Position numbers and translations under genes: made by a program | Notes under the pieces: generated by a model | What the model was told of the DNA's origin: nothing | Databases searched by the model: none | The model's input: the letters and a program-made list of their open reading frames with translations, nothing else | Source of the DNA: Polyangiaceae bacterium | GTDB lineage: Bacteria > Myxococcota_A > Polyangia > Polyangiales > Polyangiaceae | Direction of reading: 5' to 3' | Assembly: GCA_025936045.1 (NCBI GenBank) | Contig: JAICUB010000007.1 | Location: 1 to 64,000, forward strand | Length of the DNA: 64,000 nucleotides | Part shown: piece by piece, positions 54,090-61,611 of the stretch | Numbering within the stretch: the first letter of the stretch is position 1 | Layout: each line of letters begins with the position of its first letter

Positions 54090-55181
54090 TCAGCGCTCGC
54101 AGGTGCTACAAGCGCACGAGTCTCCGCAGCTCACGGCCGGACGCTCCCCGTCGCCGCTGCACTCGGCGCGACACGAGTTCGGACCGCAGGTCAATTTCGC
54201 GTCGCGACAGGCGTCCCCGTCACCTTCGCAGCTGACGCTACACGGCCCCGAAGAACAGTCGAGCTCGGCCTTTTCGCAGGCCTTGTCGTCGCTGCAAGAG
54301 AGGTCGCAGGGGAAGAGCTCGGGGCAGCTCACGCTCGCGTGGCTGCAGCTGCCTTCACCCCTGCACACGACGCGGCACGGCATGCCCTCCGGACACGCGA
54401 TTTCGCGATTGTCGCAGTCCCGGTCGCTGCGGCAATCGATGGTGCAGACGCCGTCGTCACAGCTATCGCAATCACTCGGACATATGGTGAGCAGCGCGTC
54501 GAGGCGGAGGCCGCAAAGATCCGACGTGCCGCCGGTGTCAGTGCCGTCCGACGCCCCGGCAGCATTCGCTCCCCCGGCCGTGTTCGCCACCCCAGCCGCG
54601 TTCGCGGCGCCGCCTCCGTGGCTGGCGCTCGCAGCGCCGCCCGTCATCCCACCGACAGCCGGAGCACCGCCCGTGCCCGGCGAGCCGCCCGCGTTCGCGG
54701 TTCCGGCGGCGTTCGCGGTTCCGGCGCCGTTCGCGGTTCCGGCGCCGTTCGAGGAGCCTGCGCCGCCCGTTGCGCCGCCCATCGTTCCGCCGCTGCCGCC
54801 CACCGTTCCGCCGCTGCCGTTGCGCGTCCCGCCGGTCGCACCGTCGCTCGCGCTACCGCCCGTGCTCGCTGAATCAGTGCCCGTTTTGCCCGCGGAGTCG
54901 GAAGGCAGGGCGCCCTCGGTGTCGCCCTGCGTCGGCCGGCCGCTATCGTCCGTGCTCCCCTCGCCGGCGTTTCCGACGCTGGTCGCGCGTTTGCCGGCTT
55001 GGCCGACGTGCTCGCTCGGCCCTTCACTATCGCCTGCGGCGCCGCCGCTCGCGTCGTCGTGCGTCCCGGGCGCTCCTTCGAAACGGGCGGGACATCCGGC
55101 CAGCGAAAGCGCGAAGGCGAACGCCGACGCGACGACCGCCGCGCTCCGAATGCATCGGCCCCATGGCGCTGCGTGAGACAT
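54090..55181 (-). CDS. Cys-rich surface lipoprotein with Gly/Ala/Asn tether
   Basis: 363 residues from ATG 55181; upstream in-frame sequence has no signal. Signal peptide FAFALSLAGC with lipobox near residue 30. Residues about 35-215 are low-complexity Gly/Ala/Thr/Asn repeats (18-bp DNA units, see separate entry). The C-terminal 140 residues have about 32 cysteines in patterns such as CPSDCDSCDDGVC, CSDDKACEKAELDCSSGPC and CGPNSCRAEC, which suggests tight disulfide knots on the cell surface. Comparable to the Cys-rich gene at the left end. Function unknown. Confidence 0.8.
   Translation of the reverse strand: MSHAAPWGRCIRSAAVVASAFAFALSLAGCPARFEGAPGTHDDASGGAAGDSEGPSEHVGQAGKRATSVGNAGEGSTDDSGRPTQGDTEGALPSDSAGKTGTDSASTGGSASDGATGGTRNGSGGTVGGSGGTMGGATGGAGSSNGAGTANGAGTANAAGTANAGGSPGTGGAPAVGGMTGGAASASHGGGAANAAGVANTAGGANAAGASDGTDTGGTSDLCGLRLDALLTICPSDCDSCDDGVCTIDCRSDRDCDNREIACPEGMPCRVVCRGEGSCSHASVSCPELFPCDLSCSDDKACEKAELDCSSGPCSVSCEGDGDACRDAKLTCGPNSCRAECSGDGERPAVSCGDSCACSTCER
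54691..54762 (-). repeat. 18-bp tandem repeat in the Cys-rich lipoprotein linker
   Basis: GCGTTCGCGGTTCCGGCG at 54691 and 54709, CCGTTCGCGGTTCCGGCG at 54727, and a degenerate copy to 54762. Encodes GTANxx-type hexapeptides on the minus strand. A second 18-bp array (GTTCCGCCGCTGCCG-type) lies at about 54784-54818. Confidence 0.8.
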
Positions 55182-55351
55182 TGGCCTCCACGCGTGCAGA
55201 TTGCATGCCGCGCGGAGCCGAGCGGTATCAACCAAGCGCCTACATGCGGGTCGCGTGTGGTCGCCAAGCTGCCCCACGCCGGTGAGGTTCGCCTCGACCG
55301 CACAGTGTCGATTTTTTGACGCGAGGTCGCATATACGCGGCGCCGCATCTC

Positions 55352-56230
55352 ATGTTGATACGACGACTAATGCCCAGCGCGCGTGCGCCGTTGGGTTCCC
55401 GGATGGGCGCATCGAGCGTGATGCCGGCGAGGCGAACCGACAGCGAGTCGAAGCAACTCGAGCTGATTTCGCTGCGTTCGAGCTTCGCTCCCGACGCCAC
55501 GGATCTCTCGAATCCGCATAGCTTGATCCGCAATCGGCGCGCGGAAGATCGCGTCGCAATCGCACTCCTGTGTGGGACTGCCGGCTACATCGACACCGTC
55601 GGTGTGCTGACGCTCATGGGGATGTTCCCGGCCCATATGACCGGTGAGCTCATCGGGCTGACGACGACGTTCACGGCCGGCCATCACCTGAGCCACCCGA
55701 GCCGCGTGGCGGTGCTGCCGACCTTCCTGCTCGCGCTCTTCGTCGGAGCCGTGGTCGTGCGTGCGCGTAAGAGTCGCCGCAAGTCCGGAACACGCGCGCT
55801 CCTTGCGCTGATGGCCGGTTCGCTCGCGCTCTGCACGGCGACCGGATTCTTCGGCGCGCTCCAAGGCCCCGAGTCTTTCAGTTGGGCGTACGCGGTACGC
55901 GAAGGCAGCATCGTCGCGGCGATGGCGTTCCAAAACGCGCTCCGACGCGAGGCACTCGCCACCGCGTGCCCTACCACGGTGATGACGGGAAACTTGATGC
56001 AGCTCGTCTTCGACGTCGTCGACGTGCTCGCAACGCGCTTCTCCCGAGCGCGCAACGAGGACACGCACGCACGTCCGAGCACCGTTCCGCACATGCGGCT
56101 GATGGCATCCGCGGTCTTCGCGTTCACGGTCGGTTCGGTGCTCGGCGGTTACCTCGCCGGCGTGGCCGGCGCGTTCAGCATCGTGATCCCGCTCGCAGCG
56201 ACGTTGCTCGCGGCCCGCCGCCTCGCCTGA
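55352..56230 (+). CDS. DUF1275 (YoaK-type) membrane protein
   Basis: 292 residues from ATG 55352; ATG 55370 is an alternative and a TTG at 55316 is unlikely. After about 65 N-terminal disordered residues come the DUF1275 features: CGTAGYIDTVGVLTLMGMFP, AHMTGELIGLTTTF, MAFQNALRREALATACPTTV, MTGNLMQLVFDVVDVLAT and a C-terminal helix pair (FAFTVGSVLGGYLAGVAGAF). Six membrane helices are expected, so an integral cytoplasmic-membrane protein. Transport cargo is unknown. Divergent from the Cys-rich lipoprotein across 170 bases. Confidence 0.9.
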   Translation: MLIRRLMPSARAPLGSRMGASSVMPARRTDSESKQLELISLRSSFAPDATDLSNPHSLIRNRRAEDRVAIALLCGTAGYIDTVGVLTLMGMFPAHMTGELIGLTTTFTAGHHLSHPSRVAVLPTFLLALFVGAVVVRARKSRRKSGTRALLALMAGSLALCTATGFFGALQGPESFSWAYAVREGSIVAAMAFQNALRREALATACPTTVMTGNLMQLVFDVVDVLATRFSRARNEDTHARPSTVPHMRLMASAVFAFTVGSVLGGYLAGVAGAFSIVIPLAATLLAARRLA

Positions 56231-56333
56231 CCCCGAGCGTCAGCTCTCGAGCTGACCCGAGGGCGGCGCGTCGTCAGTGAGGAAGCGGTCGATTTTCGAG
56301 TGATGCTCGGGTGAGCCGCGGTTCGGCCGCCGC

Positions 56334-57914
56334 TCAATATCCGACGTCGGGCTCGGAATCGTCGAGCGCACGCTTGGCGGACCGCGGCTTTGCCGAAGCC
56401 ACCGGGGGATCCTGCTTCACCGGCGCGGGCACGACGACGCGTTGTGCGCGCGCCGGCCTGCCGTGAGGTCGCGCGCTCGCAATCACGAGCGGCGGAGTCG
56501 TGGGTTCGGCGTCGCCCGCCGGTGCGGCCGCGGCCACCGAAGAAGAGTGAACGGGCGCGTTCACCACCGGCGCCGCGGCGCGCGGAGCCGCCGGAGCGGT
56601 GAGCGTCGGAGCAGCAGGGGGCGCAACGGCCGCGGTCTTCGCGCTACCGCGCGACGCAAGCCCGAGGGCGACGCCGCCGAGCACCGCGAGACCGGCGACT
56701 GCCGCGGCGACCACGGTTCTATTGAGCTTTTTTCCGCCGAATGCCGACTCGAGCCGCTGCGAAGCGCGCCCGAGCGTCGCGGCGCCTCCCGCCCCGGACG
56801 CCGGCGTCGAGCTCACGGTCGGGCCGGTGCTCGAGACCGGCAGCGGGGTCGAGCCGTTGAGCGACGGCGGCGGCACGCTGTTGAATTCGATGACGATTCC
56901 GCTCTTCCCCTTGAGGATCTGGTGGCAGCGCTCGGCGGAAATGCGCGAGCGTCGCGGACCGAAAGGATAAAGCGCGGCCGCGAGCTCGGCCACGTCGTGG
57001 TACCGCTGCTCCGGATCCTTCTGCAGGCACTTCGCTACGATGGCCTCGAGCTCGGGCGGCGCTTCGGGAGCGGCCTTGCGCAGCGCGATCGGCTCCCGCT
57101 CGAGAATGATGGCGCCGAGCTGGAGCAGCGTCGGCGCGTTGAACGCGGTCATGCCCGTGATGAGCTCGGAGAGCACGCAACCGAGCGCCCAGATATCGGT
57201 GCGCGCGTCGACGGTGCCACAGGCGCGGATTTGCTCGGGTGACATGTAGCCCGGCGTGCCCATGGGCAGCATCGTCGCCGCGAACTTGCGGCCCGCGGGT
57301 TCGAACGCCGCCATCGCGCTCTTCGAGATGCCGAAATCGAGCACCTTGATGCACTCGACGCTCGCGGCCTGTTGCGTCAAAAACAAATTTTCAGGCTTGA
57401 TATCGCGGTGAACGATGCCGGCCGCATGTGCGCACGCGAGCGCCTCGCAGGCCTGAAGCACGTAGTCGACCGCCTGCTTGATCGGCAGCTTGCGCCGCTC
57501 GGCGAGCACGTCCGCGAGGTCCTTGCCCTCGAGGTATTCCATCACGATGAAGGGCGCGCCGTCGGGCAGCGTACCCACGTCGAACACGTGCGCGACGTGC
57601 TCGCTCTTGATGCGAGCGACGGCGCGGGCCTCGCTCGCGAAGCGCGCGACCACGTCTTCGTGCTCGAGCGACTCCGGGCGCAAGAACTTGAGCGCGACCA
57701 TTTCACCGAGTTCGAGGTGCAGCGCCGAAATCACGTAAGCGACGCCGCCCGAGCCGAGTACCCCCACGACCTCGTACTTCTCGCCGATGACGTCGCCGGG
57801 CGCGAACGGCAGCGTGAGCGGCTGCGGCTCGGACACGGGCGACGGCGTGCTGTGCGTAACGAGCGAGCGCGCGCGGCCGGGTTTCGACTCGACTTTCCTC
57901 GGTGTTGAGCTCAT
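56334..57914 (-). CDS. Hanks-type Ser/Thr protein kinase, single transmembrane helix
   Basis: 526 residues from ATG 57914. N-terminal 40 residues are disordered and Ser/Pro-rich. Kinase core about 45-315 has all subdomains: Gly loop GVLGSGGVAYV (51-61), Lys76 in ALKFL, IVHRDIKPENL (Asp171), DFG at 193-195, and GTPGYMSPEQI (P+1). A linker leads to a transmembrane helix about 399-420 (TVVAAAVAGLAVLGGVALGL) and an Ala/Pro-rich outside part with no named sensor. A binding-protein-like lipoprotein gene lies 58 bases upstream on the same strand, which could supply the extracellular signal. Confidence 0.92.
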   Translation of the reverse strand: MSSTPRKVESKPGRARSLVTHSTPSPVSEPQPLTLPFAPGDVIGEKYEVVGVLGSGGVAYVISALHLELGEMVALKFLRPESLEHEDVVARFASEARAVARIKSEHVAHVFDVGTLPDGAPFIVMEYLEGKDLADVLAERRKLPIKQAVDYVLQACEALACAHAAGIVHRDIKPENLFLTQQAASVECIKVLDFGISKSAMAAFEPAGRKFAATMLPMGTPGYMSPEQIRACGTVDARTDIWALGCVLSELITGMTAFNAPTLLQLGAIILEREPIALRKAAPEAPPELEAIVAKCLQKDPEQRYHDVAELAAALYPFGPRRSRISAERCHQILKGKSGIVIEFNSVPPPSLNGSTPLPVSSTGPTVSSTPASGAGGAATLGRASQRLESAFGGKKLNRTVVAAAVAGLAVLGGVALGLASRGSAKTAAVAPPAAPTLTAPAAPRAAAPVVNAPVHSSSVAAAAPAGDAEPTTPPLVIASARPHGRPARAQRVVVPAPVKQDPPVASAKPRSAKRALDDSEPDVGY

Positions 57915-57972
57915 GAATTCCTCGGGGAGGGTCTCCGGGCTGAAGTTTGGTAGGCGTTGGAAGAACAGCGCG

Positions 57973-59541
57973 TCAGTTGCACTGCGTGTATTGCCCCGCT
58001 TGGGTCGCGCTCATGATGTCGAAGGTGAGCCCCGAGCTGGCGTACGCCGGCTTGGTGCTCGGTCCCGCGATGCACCACATCTCGAGCGTGCCGCCGACGA
58101 CGGTGCCGTCCTTGCTCCAGGAAAGCGCCGAGTAGGTACCGAGCGCGTCGATGGTCGTGCCGGCGACGAGGCGTTGGAAGGCCGTCGTCGCCTTCGTCGC
58201 GCCGATTTCCATGGTGTCACCGGTGCCGAGCATGCGCAATCCTTGGGCGACCGAGCTGCCGTTGATGGGTTGGTCGTGCTTCGCGGCGAGCGCGAAGGCG
58301 ATGGCGTACGTGGCGTCGTAGGCCGGGCCCATGCCGGACACCATGGAGCTATTGGGATAGGCGATCTGGTAATCCACCTTGAAGGCGTTGTAGACCGGCG
58401 CCGACATCGGCGAGGGCGTGACGCCCGTGCCCCGGATACGCAGGCGCAGATCGTCGTTGTTCGTGACGGCCATGATCAAATCCGGCACTTTCACCGAGTC
58501 GATGAGCACGTATTGGGGACGCGCCGTGCCGGCGGGCCAGGCGGACTCGAGCGGGTTCATCACCTTCGTGATCGCCTCGGCCGTACCGCCGAGCACGATG
58601 ATGTCGGGCAGGAACGTGAGGTATTCCTGCACGATCGGGTCCTGATTGTCCGCCGAGTAGTCGTAAGGATTGATGTGCACGTGGTTGCCGAGGTTCACGG
58701 AGTCCGAGAGCGACTTGCCGTTCAGCACCAGGCTGTTCAGCGAGGTCCGCGTGCCGGTGCCGAGCGCGTCGTTGCGGTAGACGATGCCGAGCTTGATGCT
58801 GCTCGTCCCGCGGTCGGCTTCGAGACTCTTCTCGAGCGAGTTGATCTGACTGATCATGAGCGGCGCACGCTGCACGTCCGTCGGCACCATGAGCCAGGTG
58901 AGGTCGTTGTCGACCAGCGCACCGATGCTGGACGCGACCGCGGTCGGGGACAGCACGGCCGTGTCGCCGGGCACCGAAACGGACGTCGAGAGGTCGATCG
59001 TGTCCTGGCTCGTGTTCGGCCCGACGATGGCGGGGACCTTCAGCTCGTTCACGAGGTGGTCGCTCACGCGCATGAGGTCGGTCGACTCGTCGCAGGAGAC
59101 GAGGACGAGCTTGTGCGGCACGGTCGTGTTCGACGGGATCCCGCCCACGTCGTTGATCTGCGTCACGGCGAGCATGGCGCTTTGCTGGCGCTGGATGTTG
59201 GTGGCGGCCTGCGCGCCCACCGTCGAGAAGAGTGAGCCGATGATGATGGCTTCGTCACTCGTGTAGTCCCCGGTGATGGTGTCGCAGTCCTCGCTCAGAA
59301 GCTTGACGCATTTTCCGGTCGTCGGAACGCAGACGGCGGCGACCGGGTCGCTCGCGCCCGCGGCCTTCGTCGCGTCGTCGGTGCATTGTTGGTTCGACAT
59401 GCACGCCGCCTCGGAGTCCGACGAGGTCGGAGTCCCTATCGTATATTGATCGAGCTTCGTGAGCGAGTTGCACGCGACGCTTCCAAGTCCGCACAGCAGC
59501 ACCAAGGGTGCGAAGAGGTGGGTATGGGGGTGACGCGACAT
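57973..59541 (-). CDS. Periplasmic-binding-protein-type lipoprotein (branched-chain amino-acid receptor family)
   Basis: 522 residues from ATG 59541. Signal peptide with lipobox GSVAC near residue 24, then a short Cys-containing segment (CMSNQQC, VCVPTTGKCVKLLSEDC) unlike classical LivJ. The rest is a two-lobe type 1 periplasmic-binding fold: IIGSLFSTVGAQAATNIQRQ, LAVTQINDVGGIPS, VPAIVGPNTSQDTI, DIIVLGGTAEAITKVMNP and GMGPAYDATYAIAFALAA. No ABC permease or ATPase is nearby, and the next gene is a transmembrane Ser/Thr kinase (58 bases downstream), so a sensing rather than transport role is plausible. Confidence 0.85.
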   Translation of the reverse strand: MSRHPHTHLFAPLVLLCGLGSVACNSLTKLDQYTIGTPTSSDSEAACMSNQQCTDDATKAAGASDPVAAVCVPTTGKCVKLLSEDCDTITGDYTSDEAIIIGSLFSTVGAQAATNIQRQQSAMLAVTQINDVGGIPSNTTVPHKLVLVSCDESTDLMRVSDHLVNELKVPAIVGPNTSQDTIDLSTSVSVPGDTAVLSPTAVASSIGALVDNDLTWLMVPTDVQRAPLMISQINSLEKSLEADRGTSSIKLGIVYRNDALGTGTRTSLNSLVLNGKSLSDSVNLGNHVHINPYDYSADNQDPIVQEYLTFLPDIIVLGGTAEAITKVMNPLESAWPAGTARPQYVLIDSVKVPDLIMAVTNNDDLRLRIRGTGVTPSPMSAPVYNAFKVDYQIAYPNSSMVSGMGPAYDATYAIAFALAAKHDQPINGSSVAQGLRMLGTGDTMEIGATKATTAFQRLVAGTTIDALGTYSALSWSKDGTVVGGTLEMWCIAGPSTKPAYASSGLTFDIMSATQAGQYTQCN

Positions 59542-59708
59542 ACGAATCTCCGTGTTCAAGAATTGGCCCTTCGGGTTCGGAGCTCCTCAACGGCCGCTTC
59601 GACGAGCGCAAAAGTGCCGGCGTCTAAAAAAGAGACGAAGGCTTAATCCGGCGTGTTTCTGAGTCGTTGGTCGAGTGACGGTTTCATCCCCAAACGACAA
59701 GGATCCCG

Positions 59709-60791
59709 ATGAGCGCACACAAGCTTACATGGTCATGGCGTCCGACTCTCGCGGCGTCGCTCGTGCTCGGCAGCGGGCTCCTTGCTCCCTGTATCGCGCA
59801 CGCGGACGGTGACGAGGCCAACGAAACGGCCGCCGCTCGCCAGCTCGCCGTGGACGGCGTGAAGCTCGCGCAGGCCGATCAATGCCCGGACGCGGTCGAC
59901 AAGCTCGAGCGCGCCGAGAAGCTCAAGCACTCCACGATCGTCCTCCGCTACCTCGGCGAATGTCAGGTCAAGGTCGGGCGCTGGGTCGAGGGCAGCGAGT
60001 CCTTACGTAAGCTCCTGCGCGAGCCCCTGCCCGAAAACGCGAGCCCCGCGCTCGAGCAGGCGTACGACAGCGCTGCGAATACGCTGCGCGACGTGAAGCC
60101 GCGTATTCCGAGCATGCGGGTCGTGGTGAACGCGCCGCGCGAGGCGGAGCTCAAGCTCAAGGTCGACGGCAAGGACGTGGCGACGACGGTCCTCGGCGTG
60201 GCGCTCCCGACCGACCCGGGCGATCATCAAGTCGAAGTGTTCGCGCCGGGCTACCTCAAAGCCTCGTCTTCGGTGAAACTCGCGCCCGGCGCGTCCGCGA
60301 CCGTCGCGCTCGAGCTCAAGCGCGACCCGAACGCACCGGTCGCGTCGAAGCAAGGCCCCGGGCCCGCCCCCCTCGCCGGCTCCCACGACGCACCCGCAGC
60401 CGCGGTCGAGCCGGCCGCGGTCGAGCACTCTCACACCACCCGCGCACTGAGCTACGTGTCTTACGGCGTCGCGGCGGTCGGACTCGGCGTCGGCGTCGTG
60501 TTCGGCCAGTCGGCGATGCACGACGAAAAGTCGCTCCACGGCAGCTGCCCGGACCGCGTGTGCGGCTCGGATCAGCAGGGCACGCTCGACTTCGCCAAAA
60601 CCAAGGGCACGATCGCGACGATCGGCTTTGCGGCGGCGGGCGGCGGCGTTGCGCTCGGCACGATTCTCTTCCTGCTCTCGGGCGATTCGAGCTCGTCGAA
60701 GAACGCGTCGGCTGCCCCGGCACGGACCGCAAGCCTGCACCCGCGCGCCGCGGTCGGGCTCGGCAACGTCACCGTCGGCGCCGACTTCTGA
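59709..60791 (+). CDS. Exported TPR/PEGA-type protein with two membrane helices
   Basis: 360 residues; ATG 59709 follows AAGGATCC. Signal peptide to about residue 33 (SGLLAPCIAHADG). Residues about 40-130 are TPR-like helices (AVDGVKLAQADQCPDAVDKL, LRYLGECQVKVGRWVEGSES). Residues about 136-205 look like a PEGA-type beta-domain (APREAELKLKVDGKDVATTV, DPGDHQVEVFAPGYLK). Two C-terminal hydrophobic helices follow. Proteins of this build are common in Polyangiales, often near kinase genes as here (divergent from the SBP/kinase pair). Exact role unknown. Confidence 0.8.
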   Translation: MSAHKLTWSWRPTLAASLVLGSGLLAPCIAHADGDEANETAAARQLAVDGVKLAQADQCPDAVDKLERAEKLKHSTIVLRYLGECQVKVGRWVEGSESLRKLLREPLPENASPALEQAYDSAANTLRDVKPRIPSMRVVVNAPREAELKLKVDGKDVATTVLGVALPTDPGDHQVEVFAPGYLKASSSVKLAPGASATVALELKRDPNAPVASKQGPGPAPLAGSHDAPAAAVEPAAVEHSHTTRALSYVSYGVAAVGLGVGVVFGQSAMHDEKSLHGSCPDRVCGSDQQGTLDFAKTKGTIATIGFAAAGGGVALGTILFLLSGDSSSSKNASAAPARTASLHPRAAVGLGNVTVGADF

Positions 60792-60795
60792 GGCG

Positions 60796-61611
60796 CTAGG
60801 CGGCGGAGAACGTCGCGCTCGCCGCACGCAACGGGCGCGCGATCGTCTCTACGAGCGTGCTGCGGTCGGCGGCGAGGAGCTGCGTATGATCGAGGTGCGG
60901 GAGAAAATCCACCCGCACTCGGTCACGAAAATCCAAGCCCGGAAACGCCGCGGCGAGCTCCGACGGATGATTGAACGACTCCCGCACCCCCGCGGTATAG
61001 ACGAAATGGAGCCGCGTCCCGCGCTCGATCAGGCGCGCGAGGATCCCCGCGGCCTCGGGCTGCTCCATGTAATGGTACTTCACGACGCGCGAGCGGCCGC
61101 CGCCCGGCTGCGTGATGGGCGCGTGGATCCCGAACGCCCGCAGCGTACGGCGGCCGGCGCGATGCAGCGCGTGACGCCAGAACCAACCCGGCGCGCGATA
61201 CGCGAACGGGTCGATCATCACGACCCCCGACACGCGCTCGTCGAGATCCGCGCTCCGGAGCGAATCCTCGGCGCCCGAGCAGAGCCCGGCGAGCGTGACG
61301 CCGTCGAGCCTGAACTCGGCCGAAACGTGGTCGATCGCGGCGCGAACCTCGCTTTCGGTCCGTTTCCGGAGCGGTAGACCGGAGGCGTCAGGCGTGCTCT
61401 CGCCGATGCCGCCGAGATCGAAGCGCAAGGAGACGATGCCCTCGTGGGCGAGCCTCCGTGCAAGCTCGGTGTAAAGACGATACGGGCCGGCCTTCGGCAT
61501 CAAGCCCGCGCTCACGAGAACGCAGCCGTGGCGCGCCGTCCCACTGCTCGGCTCCGTCAGGATGCCCGCGAGGCGCTGTTCGGGCCCGAAGCGCGTCGTC
61601 CGTTCGTTCAC
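60796..61611 (-). CDS. Alpha/beta hydrolase
   Basis: 271 residues from GTG 61611, which overlaps the upstream NRPS-like stop (GTGA), so the two are translationally coupled. Fold signatures: SLRFDLGGIGESTPDAS, the nucleophile-elbow-like GLCSGAEDSLRSADL (Cys-Ser in place of GxSxG), VMIDPFAY, and a C-terminal HLDHTQLLA with a likely catalytic His. Ser follows an unusual GLCSGA context. Similar hydrolases accompany exosortase/NRPS-like loci. A thioesterase or releasing-enzyme role for the upstream carrier-bound product is an inference. Confidence 0.75.
   Translation of the reverse strand: MNERTTRFGPEQRLAGILTEPSSGTARHGCVLVSAGLMPKAGPYRLYTELARRLAHEGIVSLRFDLGGIGESTPDASGLPLRKRTESEVRAAIDHVSAEFRLDGVTLAGLCSGAEDSLRSADLDERVSGVVMIDPFAYRAPGWFWRHALHRAGRRTLRAFGIHAPITQPGGGRSRVVKYHYMEQPEAAGILARLIERGTRLHFVYTAGVRESFNHPSELAAAFPGLDFRDRVRVDFLPHLDHTQLLAADRSTLVETIARPLRAASATFSAA

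Noticed and set aside
54691..54762. 18-bp tandem repeats that could be an iteron-like origin
   Set aside because: They lie in the linker of a lipoprotein gene, keep frame and encode a low-complexity peptide.
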